Source of the DNA: Haliotis asinina
Lineage: Eukaryota; Mollusca; Gastropoda; Lepetellida; Haliotidae
Direction: 5' to 3'
DNA: 64,000 nt
Assembly: GCF_037392515.1 (NCBI RefSeq)
Contig: NC_090281.1
Span: 47,158,645-47,222,644, forward strand
Made by a program: the position numbers and the translations under genes
Notes under the pieces: model-generated
The model's input: the letters and a program-made list of their open reading frames with translations, nothing else
The model's database searches: none
Told to the model about the DNA's origin: nothing
Part shown: piece by piece, positions 11,894-24,190 of the stretch
Position numbering within the stretch: position 1 is the first letter of the stretch
How the letters are laid out: each line of letters opens with the position of its first letter

Positions 11894-12248
11894 TTTGGGT
11901 GTTTATAAATGCGTCTGACCTCCATTTGATTAGAGTGATCTCCCTTGGAAACGGTTCACGAAGGACAAGCGCCAATAAAATGTCCACAGTTTTCAGTCTA
12001 TGCGCCGATGCATTGCATGTTGCTTTCCTACGATGAATCACAAAAGTTGCTGCAGTGAACACAAAATCAAATTCAAGGACCTTAGGCACGAGAACAGGAA
12101 TAGGATCGTTCTGTGACAGTCTAGAGGCCTATGAACAAGTGAAGCGGTCTGACCAGTATGTTGTGGTAAATGTGATGGTCTACCTTTAAAATACAGCACC
12201 ACAAATTTTAAAAACATGTCATTATACTCTTTTACGCAATTGTAGGTG

Positions 12249-12300
12249 ATTAGGATTAGGATTAGGGTGGGTTAGAGTTTGGGTTAGGTTAGGATAGGTC
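12249..12300 (+). repeat. Degenerate telomere-like TTAGG/TTAGGG run
   Basis: About seven imperfect TTAGG or TTAGGG-like units occur in 50 bases. It is too short and mixed to be a telomere, and most likely an interstitial relic. Confidence 0.5.
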
Positions 12301-12312
12301 AACATAACCCTA

Positions 12313-12973
12313 ACGTCCCCACGAGAAGTTGTGGTGGTGTGTTCTACAGGTGCTCCAATGTGATATTTAGCGATCCTGAGCAGAGATCATGTAATAAAAA
12401 TAATAAATATTACAACTATGACATGGCCTCTGCTCCGAAGGTAACTTCAGTGTTTCGCAGGGGGTATACGAATTATAATCCATCTGTCGAGATAACAGGG
12501 AGCGCTGGGAACTGTGGGAGCCAGAGTCATGGTTATGTTATATATGTACTAGTACATGGAATTGACAATAAACTTTCAAGTAACGGAAACTTTGAAAACC
12601 TTTTACGGATCTTTCGGTAATTGATAAATTTCTGTTAGTGTTCTCTCATTTCACGTAAATAGAACATTCATGACGCAATCACACTCTCCTTATGAATAAA
12701 TATGATATATTGTTTACTTTGCACGCATTTTTAATGTCATAGTACACAAAAACCCATCGGCATTTAAGGGGAATCCCCTGGTTATCAACTGGGCCACCCC
12801 CAGCTGATCCAACTTGTCATTGACGCTAACCGGCGTTAGGACGACGAGAGATTATTAAACTGGCACCTGATAGAAACCTGACCGAAACTTGGAGTTTTGT
12901 TTCCCTGTAAATTCATTGTACATGAACTCCGATTGTGATCAAAAGTAGTTCATAGTCGTGCTCGGTGACTTAC
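12313..12973. other. No gene recognised
   Basis: A 93-codon plus-strand open frame lacks a recognisable domain, and no splice-bounded exon with known features was seen. Confidence 0.4.
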
Positions 12974-13009
12974 CAGATCTGAAGATATGTATACGGGGCT
13001 TTCATCCAT
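12974..13009 (-). CDS. Candidate start exon of an unknown minus-strand gene
   Basis: ATGGATGAAAGC opens a 12-codon frame (MDESPVYISSDL) that ends at a perfect donor, CTG followed by GTAAGT, in phase 0. A TATATAG motif lies about 120 bases upstream. No following exon was identified and the peptide is too short to classify, so chance is a real alternative. Confidence 0.25.
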
Positions 13010-13128
13010 TTATAAGTTGGCACGCCCAGTCCCACGTTCGTATTGTTCAACAAACTTTGCTAAGGTCGGGGATTCCCCTGAAAGCCCGACTGCAGCTGCC
13101 AGGTCAAGCGCGAGTCGGGAATTAAGAC

Positions 13129-13135
13129 TATATAG
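13129..13135 (-). promoter_or_regulatory. TATA-like box
   Basis: CTATATAG read on the minus strand lies about 120 bases before the candidate start codon at 13009. Spacing fits a TATA promoter with a 5' UTR of roughly 90 bases. It depends on that exon being real. Confidence 0.25.
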
Positions 13136-13896
13136 GGATTACGCTTTCAGAGTGACGTACGGGTTGTAGTACTTCAATGCATGGGATATTGGTATTTGTT
13201 GTGGATATCGCCAGATATATTACTTGCAAAAGGTTATTCTATAATACAAGGTGTTGGTTCGAAACCCAGATAGGGATCTTCACCCATAACAGTGCGGGAC
13301 TGTGTGTTTTACCGAGACAGATTAATCGTAAATACAATGTTACATATCGCACTTCGTGTAGTCTTTTTTCTAGGGCTGTGTATTGTCAAAGTTTGATTTA
13401 CTTCTCAAAACTTCACCTGATTCAACGCATTCGTCATTGTTAGTAATCAATATCCTGACATTCTGGGTTCTCCTAAAACGTCTGATGTCCATGTCTCTGT
13501 TACTGTTAACTCTTACAAAAAAGAAGCACATAATCTCTCTTCAGAACAACTTAGTGCGTTAGTTTAAGCACAATTATTTCATGTAATGTCAAAGGCAAAA
13601 AGATGAGAGTTCACATTAGCATAGTTCGCCAACACAACAGAAGCCTTTATTATTGTGTTTCTGTTTACTTGAGTCCAAAAGATGGCGTCAAAGTCAGTAC
13701 CTTAGTATGGCCACTTGTCTATCGTACAGACCCTGAAGCAAATAAATCCAAGAAAGCCCACGCAAGTCTAAAAAAGAGGCAAATCTAGATTTCCTTATCT
13801 TGAGGAAAATTAAGAAAGTCTCAGGGCTCCATTTCATTACATGATTTGTTTTTCCTATAAATTTTTGTCAGTAAAATATGTCCATTTTAGAGACTA
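13136..13896. other. No gene recognised
   Basis: An RNA polymerase III B-box-like GGTTCGAAACCC occurs near 13256, perhaps a decayed SINE head. Two plus-strand open frames (13177-13443 and 13603-13788) show no domain. Confidence 0.4.
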
Positions 13897-14745
13897 GTTG
13901 TTAGTCTATATGGTCACCTTTGGCATCAGTTACTGCTCGGTACCGCCTCGGCACAGACTGGATACGTCGACGAAGTCGCTCTTGTGGAATTCTTCCCCAT
14001 TCTTCTGGCAATGCGATGACCAGTTGTGGAAATCTCTGAGGTGCGTTTCGATGTTCACAGGTTTAGAGCTGGTGAACGGGAAATCCATGACAAGACAATG
14101 GCGTTAGAATAGGCAATGTATCGGGTCATGACGCGTTTTGTATGTGGTGTAGCATCGTCATGCCGGAACAACTCCCACTGTCGGTCCATAATCGGAAGCA
14201 CGTGAAGTGCAAGAACTTCGCTGATGGACCGATTTGCTGTCAGATTCCCCTGAACCACTACTAAATCAGATCTGTGTGTGCTGGATATCTCATACCACAT
14301 CATGACACTTCCCCAACCGAGCCGTCGAATGCAAATAGGAACTAAACGTTTATTTTATCCGACGATAAACACACCGTCTTCCACCTCGCCGATAAAGGAG
14401 AAATCGCTATTCATCAATGAACCAGACTCATCTCCGGTTTCTTTTAGGTTCCAGTTCCGGACTCAACATCACCGCATGCGATTGCGTCGGTGAAGGTCGA
14501 ATCTCTACTTTACGTAATCGATTCTTGTCAGTGGCCAAAAGTTCAACCCGGATGTACCGGTCCAGGGCTTTGGTGGAGAGATTTGGTGCTCTGATGAACG
14601 TTCAAATGCCGGGCAACAGCGACGTCCCACCCAGCTCCAAAGCGGTCTGTGGCGGTATTTCGATCGACGGGCTTGATTTAATCTTTTCCCCAATGTTGAC
14701 AACATAAACCACAGCGCATGACCTTTTATAGTGATCGATATTGAT
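13897..14745 (-). pseudogene. Tc1/mariner-type transposase, broken
   Basis: Three minus-strand pieces in order match Tc1-type transposases. An HTH-like part lies at about 14530-14660. A catalytic start near 14400 (WFIDE followed by a stop) leads into RGGRRCVYRR. The core at 14055-14303 has GNLTANRSISEVLALHVLP, HDDATPHT and LSWISRSPALNL. The end at 13909-14060 has PEEWGRIPQERLRRRIQSV. Stops and frameshifts separate the pieces, so no intact protein can be made. Known: these enzymes use a DDE/D triad for cut-and-paste transposition. The terminal repeats were not located. Confidence 0.85.
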
Positions 14746-16712
14746 ACCACATGCTTTTCCGCTTACTTGCACGTGCATTTGCTTTGCATGCGAATATTTC
14801 TTAACGTGAAAATTGGTTTTAGAAATTAATAGTATACTTGTAGTGTTTTAAATGGATCAAATAGTCTCAAAATCAATTATGCGTTTCTTGTTAAATGCTG
14901 CATTAAATACTGTACAAAATCATTTCCGTAATCTTAATGAACCTCCATTGAAAGTGTCCATTGTACGATTCGAACTTATCGCAAGCGTAGGTTTCCGCAT
15001 CACCAACAAAGAGTCCTGAGACAAAAGGTCAATTAATGCACAATGATTCAATGAATCACAGTAATCTACAAGCAAAGGCAATTCAAGAGTTCGTCCTGAA
15101 TTTGATGTGCAACTGTAAACCCAGCAGACGGATGTGCAAAGTGTATGTATAACACAGGTCTATCCAGGAATTTAGTCAATTACACAAACCCCTATTCTAT
15201 AAATAATCACGTTTAAACAAACGCATAAATGTTCAAACTGCCGAGTGCTTCTTTTCCTCTGTACTTCACATGACTATCCTTCTCCCGGGCCGGCAGATCG
15301 TGCTCGGTGCTGCATTGCACAACCAAACAAAGGGTGTAAATCTGACGACCTTCCTCATGCATTGTGAAAGAAGGACATAGAAAGATATGACCTTTTAAAG
15401 CTGTCACCTAAGCACTATAGAATATGGTACTCAATTTTACACTTGAGGTGGCACAAAAAGTTGTTTGGAGACTTGTAGAAAGTCCATCGAACCAGGAAGT
15501 AAACTCCCAGTCACAAGACCGCGGACTGTGTGTTCACTGGTAAATGTAGACCTTTTCAGCAGACGTTTTCAGTGACCCGCCTCACTGAAACCGTGAGGAC
15601 ACTACAATCAGCGCTAGCTGTCACCGTCTCAGCAGCCATCTGAAGTCTACACAGGCCATCGAGGTGAGCTGAACCCCTTTACCTACCGCTGTCTGACTTG
15701 CAGCAGATGTTGCCACAAATATTTCCGGCGATATATACATAGGTTTTCCGCGACTATACAGATTACACAGTGTACAATTTTGTATGACGCAACTGGCAAT
15801 ATGAACATACAGGTGATAGGAATGTGTCGAGAAATCGCTGAAACAAGAGGCCGGTATTCATGTTCATTGTACGGAGTGTTGATGGAGTGCATCCATCCCT
15901 GTAGGCCAGGAAGGTCGCCGTGACACACAGCTGGGGGAAATACTATGTGGAAATATACTGTGTCTATATGTACACACTTTTGTTTGTAGACTCGCTCGCT
16001 GAGTTGGGACACGGAGCGTGTGTTTGTTTGTCTCAGTGACAATATATATTACAGAGGAATATATTGGGAGCCCGTATCACCGACAGTCCAATGTTTCCCC
16101 ATGGTACAATTACCAAGCACTGCCACTGACATTTGTGCTTTCACTACCAGGTTTATAGAATCTGTTATTTTGAATCATCCAACCCAGGAGTGAAGCTGAT
16201 TTTGGCTCCAAGTCTGTCAAATTATGTTCCAAATTTTCCCAAATTCATGTTATATAGTTTTTAATAATAAATATAAAATTGTGGTAGTTGAGGTAATTCC
16301 TATTTCCCAAATAGGATCAGAAATACAAATTTAATGGCTATTTGTACATTATTGGAGTGTGTGTCGTTTTATGTTTGAATAATATGAAGTTAAGAAACAT
16401 TAAACGAACTATCAATTCTAGATACAACAAGTGCTGTCTCCTTCTCTCGAGGCAGAATTACAGCAGGCCCGTAGAACATCTGGAAAATGTTTTGTGAAGC
16501 GACATTTGGACATGTATATTTGCTAGAATTACTCCGTATTGAATCCTAGTTGCAAAAAAGATATAATAATGAAGTAAGATACTCGAAGACACTAAATGAA
16601 AATACGTCTTGGCACCAGCACAAAAGTCCTATTAAACAAGATCTGTCTCGCTTACTAGTATATTATTTCCAGGTGACAATTGTCAAACTGTTTCCTAGAT
16701 ATTGATAAGAGT
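14746..16712. other. No gene recognised
   Basis: Minus-strand frames at 15213-15407 and 15683-16042 are open but match no family I know. A plus-strand GC-rich stretch at 15540-15664 ends at GAG followed by GTGAGC and could be an untranslated first exon; nothing confirms it. Confidence 0.4.
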
Positions 16713-16865
16713 CAGTGAGTATGGTTTTACGCTGTTTTCAGCTATATTCCGGTAACATCACGGCGGGGGACACCAGAAATGGGAATGACACCATGAGAGG
16801 AATCGAACCCGGGTCTTCGGCGTGACGAGCGAACGCTTTAACCACTAGACTAACCAACCGCCCTG
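16713..16865 (-). repeat. SINE-B copy
   Basis: Read on the minus strand it begins with a tRNA-like head: A-box-like TTAGTCTAGTGG, an anticodon-region CTCGTCAC, and B-box GGGTTCGATTCC. It ends in the GCGTAAAACCATACTCACTG tail shared with SINE-A. The head looks closest to tRNA-Asp from memory. Confidence 0.9.
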
Positions 16866-17404
16866 TATTGATTAGAATTTGAATGGGTTTGAAAGTAGAT
16901 AAATCACGATGGCTAGCATTGTCTTCATTCCGTAATATCTGATGGTTCATAAGACGGTTGTCAAGTCAGTAATGAACATGAGTCAATGATAACAGTTGCA
17001 TCAGTTATCACAAATAAGACGGATTATGGGGATCATGATCACTCAGCTATTCCACATATCACGTAGTGTAAACACTATAGGAGAAGGAAAGTAATCGTTA
17101 CTAACAGGAACTATGTATGCTGCAGCCCATACCATCACCTCTTACGTACACGTATTCTGTTTGAACTGATTTCACATTGTATCCTCCTGCTCGTATTTTT
17201 CTTGGTTATAAGTGTTAGGTATTACTTGGCGCATTAATTCATTGACTAGCGTGAAAACATCAGCTGACAAGCTCGTCCCACTATCAATATCCCCACTCAA
17301 ACCAGTGGCGGAAATGGTGTCAGGTTGAAACGACTCTGTTGATTATTTCCTTGTGGAAACAATTGAGCAACACATGTCGAGCATATCTAACACAGCAGTC
17401 ACAT
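16866..17404. other. No gene recognised
   Basis: Unremarkable AT-rich intergenic sequence. No open frame with domain signal was seen. Confidence 0.5.
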
Positions 17405-17815
17405 GACGACATAAATGTGGTTATACCACAGCTGACAGTGGTGCCTGGTTATACTACAGCTGACAGTGGTGCTTGGTTATACTGCAGCTGACAGGGGTGT
17501 CTGGTTATGCTACAGTTAACAGTGGTGTCTGGTTATACAACAGCTGACAGTGGTCGCTGTTATTCTACAAGTGACAATGATCTCTGGTTATACCACAACT
17601 GATAGTGGTTACTGGATATGCTACAACTGACAGTGGTCTCTGGTTATACCACATATGACAGTGGTCTCTGGCTATATCATAACTAACAGCGGTGTCTGGC
17701 TATACCAAAGTGACAATGATCTCTGGTTATACTACATCTGACAGTGGTCTCTGGTTATACTACAACTGACAGTGGTGTCTGGTTATAGTACAGCTGACAG
17801 TGGTCTCTGGCTAAA
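17405..17815. repeat. 28-bp minisatellite, first array
   Basis: About 14 units contain GCTGACAGTGGTGTCTGGTT followed by ATACTACA. The same unit recurs at 18335-18475 after a 500-bp interruption. Confidence 0.9.
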
Positions 17816-18334
17816 CACTCACGTAACCTTGATCCGCAGATATAAGGGGAGTGCGACGAAAATCATATTTTAAATGCACGATTTAATTTTGTATACTCAC
17901 TGATTATTTCAGTCATTGATTCAGCAAACTGAAAATGCCAAATATTCCACGTTTAAACGTTTGTTTACCGAAGCCATCATCATCAACCACGAAGTGTCCA
18001 CGAAGTGTGACGTAAGCTTGTTTCTTGGATTCGTAGTCGGTTACAATATACCACTATGCACGACAGCCCATTGCAGTAAGTACTGGCGCCTAGGAAAGCA
18101 GGTGAGAAGATATGAGAAGGTCGGAGCTAATTAACGGTATCTGTTTTGTACTTGACATTACTTAAAATAAAATTTGGTATTAGTGGTATTACTGATTTGG
18201 GGGTATTTATCAAAGGGCTGGGAAATTTCATATTAAGTGTATTTACAAGTAATGGAGAGATTCGGAACCTTTTTGTCACAGAGAGGTGTCAGTGCGTACA
18301 CAGGTTAGCTTACGGTTCTCTACTACAACGTGAC
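17816..18334. other. Unique sequence between two halves of one minisatellite
   Basis: It contains 72- and 90-codon plus-strand open frames (17916-18134 and 18146-18418) without recognisable domains. It may be an insertion that split an older array. Confidence 0.4.
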
Positions 18335-18475
18335 AATGGTTTCTGGATTGTACTGCAACTGACAGTGGTCTCTGGTTATACTACAAGTGACAGTGATGTC
18401 TGGCTATACCACAGCTGACAGCGGTGTCTGGCTATACCACAGCTGACAGTGGTATCTGGTTATACTGCAGTTGGG
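18335..18475. repeat. 28-bp minisatellite, second array
   Basis: About five units of the same sequence as 17405-17815, including CAGCTGACAGTGGTATCTGG. Confidence 0.85.
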
Positions 18476-21221
18476 AGATCTAAATTTAGTTCATACAATA
18501 CGTTTTATGTACTTTATGAAAAAAATGTATATTTATGTATGATTCACCAATCAATGTTCGGTTGTTTACTGTGATGTGCATTCATTGTTTTCTATGTTAT
18601 TCTATATTTTGTCTATCTTGTCTTTTGGAGTCACGTCACTTGAATCCTTTTCTAATGAGGTCATTTGTTCTTTAATTATTTTATGTATTGCGCAATATGC
18701 CCCTCAGTTTGGAGGGTTCCGGTAGTATATGCCATTGCCCTGGATTCCTTATTTCATTTAATAATGGTTTGTTGTAATCATATTTAATTATGTGTATCAT
18801 TCTGGTACCGATCATCAGTCAGATGGGTTGCCCGCAATCTTTGCGTCATTAATTGAGGTGCGGACTTTAGGTCTGCGGTGAGGGTATATGACATTCAAAT
18901 GAGTATTATATGAATACTTATTATTAGAAAAGCCCTGCGCATAATACAACAATTAAGAGCCCTGTAATCATCACATCGAGAATGTTCTCAAGTGAGTGAC
19001 ATTTTCTTGGAAACCTGAAAATATTTCCTGAGTTTCCAGAACGTAGACAGGATGTCGGGAGAATCTAGGTCAGGTCTCATCCGGGACCGAGACATGCATG
19101 TAACCACACATGTATGTCACACATTCAGTTTTGACGGCCATGTGTGGGGTTTTCTGTAGGGGAGGTGATTGTGGCTTGGACAGTGTTTTGGTGGCCATCC
19201 CACGATGGTTATGGTTGGTGTGTTAACGGGGGTGGGGGGTGGGGGGTGGAGTGAGGTGGGGCAATATTGAAAATCCACTATGAATGAAAGTAGGTGATAA
19301 TTATAATACAAATGGTAGTTCATCTTCAAGAAAAAGATAAAGTAAAGTGTGGAAAACATGAAATATTTTGGAAGGTATCGCAAGTTCCATCATTACCAGA
19401 AAACAAAAGGAACAACAACTACAAAAAAAATATATATATAACAGAACAACCCCACCCCCCACCCCCCCCCCCACCCCCACACACACACCATAAAATACTT
19501 TAAACAAACAAAGAAAGAAAGCAACAAGTAGAACAAACAAACAAATAGAAGAAACGAATATGAAAATCCACCTGAACACATGTTGCATGATTCCCGTGAC
19601 ACCTCGTCCAAATGGGGAAATCTACCACACACGGGTGCATACAAGGTATTCTAATCGATATCGTGAGTATGACTTTGTACATAACAAATGTGAGATCCAT
19701 GGATTTGACCAGAGACCATATCTATTATATGATTTGTAAAGTATCGTTATCTAAACCTTTTTTGTGGAACGAAGACCCCCCTTAAAGGATTGTAAAGCAT
19801 TTTGACCTAAAATTCATTCTGTCGAGCAAAAATCCGCGTGAAGTGATTGTAAGGTATCATGAGGCGTGACACATGCTCTCGTGCGTTCTCCTCCTTTGAT
19901 GAATTGTAAAGTATTTCTAGCTGCAGGTTGTGTTGAGTGCTGTAATATGTCGCCATATCTCAAGGCAACTCGGCAACATGTGTGGCCGTTTCTATGACAG
20001 GTAGTGTTCTATTGCGTACAACGTTGGTCGGTGTGATAACGAGCCTGGGATTCTATAGGGCGTGGATGTTCGTGTCTCCACGCATTGATCTGGGGTTGTC
20101 GGGCTTTATATGCCTGGCTGGTAATCTGGTGTGAGACGATGGGATGAAAAGGACTTGTGTGGATGATATATGTACAATTACAGGTGTGGATCAGTTGTTT
20201 TCAGTCTGACTAAAAAAATACATGATGATGATGATGATGATGATAACATCCCAGGTAAATTCCCACTCACAACATCAACAACTGACTGCTACATGGTAGC
20301 ACCTGTTGTTGAAACGCCCTACTTCTGCTATAGATTACAGTGAGGTCATGTATCGATCTCATTAAACAGACTGTCAGGTCATGTATAATGTACATGAGTG
20401 CATGTGCGCCTTGTTACACCTAAACCCTGTTGTCACCAGGACATGCTTGTGTCCTGATCCGATGACCCATGTTCAATTAGAAAACTCCAGACCGTTATTG
20501 ACATTTTTTTCATATAGAGACATCTATCCCATATCACGTTCTTTTCTTAAACACAAAGACCGTTTCGTTTTAAAGCTCATTTACGTCGCGACTAGAATGA
20601 ATGTTTTCAACAGTGTTACTACCGTTACTTCTTATATTATTGTTATTTGACATCATTGTTGATTTTTTTCAAATTGAAACCATTATCCCTCTCCATTAAA
20701 TAGATATATCCACGTGCGCTACATGTTGAAACGTATTGTTTCTGTGACATCTCCCTTCCTCCTTGCAATGAAAGATATATATTCCATCAATCCACACTTT
20801 GTGGTCTTAAGTATCTACATTGATGTATTATCATGGATATATTGTTATGCTTATGACAGTTACGTGTTCTGCTTTCACTTTTCTTCAATCTAATCCCGGC
20901 TGCAGAAACACCTGGCTACTTATGGTCATCTAGAACGACTGTAAAGAAACTTGGTATTGAAGGTATTCCACTTCAGTTTCACGTGCACCTCGCTGTAGAA
21001 ATGTCTTTAAGTATAATAACAATAGGCCCTTTTTTATATGGACCTGGAATTGATTTAAAGCCGGCGTGATATAACATCCAGGTACCCAACTAACACCAAG
21101 GGGAAGGTCACTTGTATTCGATATGTATCACAGGTAAACATATGTACGTATGTATGTGGGACATATGAATATAAACCTGAGATGCAACAGGTCATTGTGA
21201 CCTGTAAACTCAGACTCTCAC
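18476..21221. other. No exon recognised; low-complexity tracts
   Basis: It holds a G-rich tract at about 19228-19255, a C-rich tract at 19450-19490 and a (GAT)n run at 20223-20243. Long minus frames at 19301-19700 cross the low-complexity tracts and are not credible. If the start exon at 21222-21343 is real, part of this is its first intron. Confidence 0.45.
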
Positions 21222-21343
21222 CTTGACAAGGATCTTCCTACAGAGGACACCGAGGGTCGCTGGAATATCCCTTGCTGACGATCCACTCCGTAGACGGGGT
21301 CGTACACTGGATTGTTGTACCGTTCCACCGACACGCCCGCCAT
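21222..21343 (-). CDS. Candidate start exon of an unidentified minus-strand gene
   Basis: The frame opens MAGVSVERYNNPVYDPVYGV, continues to SVSSVGRSLS, and ends in phase 2 at AG followed by GTGAGA. An in-frame TAA lies five codons upstream, supporting this start. It includes NPVY and DPVY, tyrosine motifs of the kind found in cytoplasmic tails, and has no hydrophobic segment. The local GC content is higher than that of its surroundings, as for a 5' exon. No downstream exon was identified to the left, so the product is unknown. Confidence 0.45.
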
Positions 21344-21964
21344 GCCGTCGCCTCGTTATAACGTTCCGTTCAATAACTCGTGGAGACTCCAGCGGCCGTC
21401 AGCTCTGTATCACGGTACTCGTGTTATAGCGGTAGTAATGTATTATAGTGACAACGCCTGGGAATATGGAAGGGCGAACTCGCGTGGTTCGATACTCTCA
21501 TTATGGGTGATACTTGGATTACGAAATACAACACCCAGTTTGTGCCCCGCGGGTATATTTACATGTACCCCACGCTGCTGTTCGTGTCGACGCTTGCCTT
21601 ACCATGTAACTGTCGGGGTCGTACATTCCCTTGTTGTCACGAAGGGTATAAACATGTCATGTAAGTCATAAACCCTGGACAGTGAAGTTCCCCTTGGCTG
21701 AAAAGTGAACCCTTTAAAACATGAGTGAAATAAATTCTGCGATCAATGTGCACTTGAGATATAATATTGTCACGTGGTGAGGTGAGGTGGGTGTGGTCTT
21801 GTAGCGAGGTGAGGTGAGGTAAGGTGAGGTTGATGAAACTTCGAGTACTAGTATATGATTACATCGTGTACAAATTTCAGCAGCATGAGCGTGGAGATAA
21901 ACTACCTGAAGGATTAGACATTTTATATCGATTTCCATCCATCTTTTCAGTTCATGAAGCCCAG
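21344..21964. other. Possible promoter region, otherwise unassigned
   Basis: It is GC-richer than surroundings up to about 21600 and lies upstream of the candidate start exon. A GGTGAGGTGAGG-type short repeat occurs at 21776-21832. No coding segment was supported. Confidence 0.3.
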
Positions 21965-22028
21965 TTCTGGTGCCCGACGCCATTTGCTGGTATATTGCTA
22001 AAAGCGGCGTAAAACTCTTTCACTTATG
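21965..22028 (+). repeat. SINE tail fragment
   Basis: GGTATATTGCTAAAAGCGGC followed by GTAAAACTC matches the tail shared by SINE-A and SINE-B, with no head. Confidence 0.6.
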
Positions 22029-22154
22029 TCAAATGTGTTGTATTAGTTACCGATACAAGCCTGACTGTCTTCAACACGGACAATAAAGTAATATAATAAT
22101 TATTAGTTTAATGAGATATATTTACTAGATGGAGCCAGGATGTCTTTATAACCG

Positions 22155-22330
22155 AGGGGTTCGGTGGGGTTGTCAAGTGGTTTAAACGTTCGCTCGTCAC
22201 GCCGAAGACCCAGGGTCGATTCCCCGATGTGTGAAATCCAGCACAATATGTGATGCCATTTCTTGTGTCCCCCACTGTAATATTGCTGGAATATGGCTAA
22301 AAGCGCCGTAAAACTAAACTCACTCACTTA
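22155..22330 (+). repeat. SINE-B copy, sense
   Basis: The head reads AAACGTTCGCTCGTCACGCC and then AGGGTCGATTCCCC. The tail reads GGAATATGGCTAAAAGCGCC and ends in ACTCACTCAC. It is the clearest sense copy in the window. Confidence 0.9.
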
Positions 22331-22407
22331 TAACCGAGAATACGGGGTGTGCGATAGGTTCGTATACAGGGTGTCACCAACGTAGTCGTACAGAATCACA
22401 GACAGGT

Positions 22408-22418
22408 ATGCGAACTAT

Positions 22419-22456
<38 letters not shown>
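22408..22456. repeat. (TTTA)n microsatellite
   Basis: About twelve TTTA units without interruption. Confidence 0.97.
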
Positions 22457-22458
<2 letters not shown>

Positions 22459-23059
22459 GTACATATATACAGCGAGACATTACATTGCTGCTATGTGAAT
22501 CTAAATGTATCCATTTCACACAGAGATGAAAATATTATCCATGGATGAGATAGTAACATCATCGGAAATGTACACTCTCTTTATATATTAGGAAATTAGG
22601 GCAAATGATATATATGGTACATAGGGGACAGAATAAATAGCATGGGAGGGGAGAAAACGGGGGAAAGGGCGTGTCGGTGGCTCTGTGTGTACGCTGTAAG
22701 GGTCGGTATATATATTTATCATTATGATTATTCATTATTTTTATTGCTGTTATCATTATCATTAAAATGTCTTCCCTGATTTCTGATTTCTGTTATATGT
22801 TTAATGGGCCATGCCTATTTCATTAAAAGGTAACAGGCAGGGGATTAGCCCCTAATACCCCCAATGTCCATTACATATGTCCCTGGATTTCGGCAACCTT
22901 TCTTGAAATATTGTCAACCGATCGGTGTACACTCATACAGTGCGAATATAATATGACATGGAATTGTATCTAATCAGAAAGTATGACCTCAATACTAGAC
23001 TAACTTCAACATGACGTAGGAACCATGGTAACGCAAGCCGGATATGACTGGCAGTTTAT
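22457..23059. other. No gene recognised
   Basis: AT-rich sequence with short open frames only. Confidence 0.5.
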
Positions 23060-23221
23060 AGTAACACGTCTGGAAGTGTCTTTTGTTTTGTGAAGTACTG
23101 CTGCTGAATGTCTCCAAATAGATCTGCTTCAAATGACAATAGTAACACGTCTGGAAGTGTCTTTTGTTTTGTGAAGTACTGCTGCTGAATGTCTCCAAAT
23201 AGATCTGCTTCAAATGACAAT
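23060..23221. repeat. 81-bp perfect tandem duplication
   Basis: Two consecutive copies beginning AGTAACACGTCTGGAAGTG appear identical. The unit is 27 codons long, so a 149-codon minus-strand open frame (22995-23444) stays open across it. That frame has no recognisable domain. Confidence 0.9.
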
Positions 23222-23704
23222 CAGCTTCATTAGTCAAAACAGTGAACATATTTAGACAGCTGTGAATGAACACCTGCACGCGATTTATCATAGTAAGGAA
23301 AAGCCTGTTGTCTAAAATCGAGTTAAATAATGCAGAAATCTCCAATAGACAAGTAAACACAGATGTCTTATTTGGCATTGCCCCTTCTGTCAATATGTGT
23401 GTTCCCATTGTTGTATGATAACAGCTCCACCCAAACCGCAGCACTTTGCTGTACAGAGTTGCGTCCCTTTGGGACCAATTTAAAATTCCTTTAATCGTAG
23501 ATCGGAATCTCAGATCTGTTTCTCTTTTTTGTTTCTTGGTATGCCAGCACCTTAGCTGTGTTCACAGATTTACAAAAATGAGATTCTCTGAGATTAGCGT
23601 TGACTTACAATCACACACTGCCTAGAGTTTCATTGTGACTATGGCCTCACAGCGCCTCATTGTGCCTACGGTATCAGTGCCCCTACAGTGTCTTTTATAA
23701 ACAG

Positions 23705-24190
23705 TCAGTATCAATTTGTGGTATAAAACAATTCATGACAGTGAGTGGTCTGAAACAATCAATGTCAGTGAGTGGTATAAAACAGTCAAAGCCAGTTTGT
23801 GGTATAAACCAGTCAATGTCAGTGTGTGGTATAAAAAAGTCAATGCCCGTTTGTGGTATAAAACAGTCAAAGTCAGTCTGTGGGATAAAACAATGTCAGT
23901 CTGTAGTATAAAACCAACCAATGTCCGTCTGTGGTATAAACCAATTAATGTCCGTCTGTGATAAAAACAGTAAATGTCAGTCTGTGGTATAAGAGGATAA
24001 ATGTCAGTCTGTGGTATAAAACAATCAATGTCATTGTGTGTAATAGAACAGTCAGTGCCATTTTGTGGTATAAAACAATCAATGTGAGTCGGTGGTATAA
24101 AACAATAAAACAGTCATTGCCATTCTGTGGTATAAAACAATCAATGTCAGTCTTTCGTATAAAACAATCAATGTCATTGTGTGTCACTAG
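23705..24190. repeat. 27-28-bp minisatellite
   Basis: About 17 units contain TGTGGTATAAAACAATCAAT and GTCAGT. Open frames on both strands, rich in Trp-Tyr-Lys or Leu-Tyr-His, are by-products. Confidence 0.92.

Noticed and set aside
11824..12036. 70-codon plus-strand frame MPSGLDPSELPNLVVEE
   Set aside because: It is the antisense shadow of the WW start exon.
12249..12300. Telomere-like TTAGG/TTAGGG run
   Set aside because: Too short and irregular for a telomere; recorded only as a degenerate repeat.
15683..16042. 119-codon minus-strand frame with two hydrophobic stretches
   Set aside because: Two frames are open over the same bases, and the acceptor phase does not fit the candidate start exon at 21222-21343.
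16713..16865. tRNA-like A and B boxes that could indicate a tRNA gene
   Set aside because: The arms do not close into a complete cloverleaf, and the same unit recurs with a SINE body and tail.
19301..19700. Hydrophobic minus-strand frames that resemble a membrane protein
   Set aside because: They cross C-rich and A-rich low-complexity tracts and produce Gly/Val and Phe/Cys runs.
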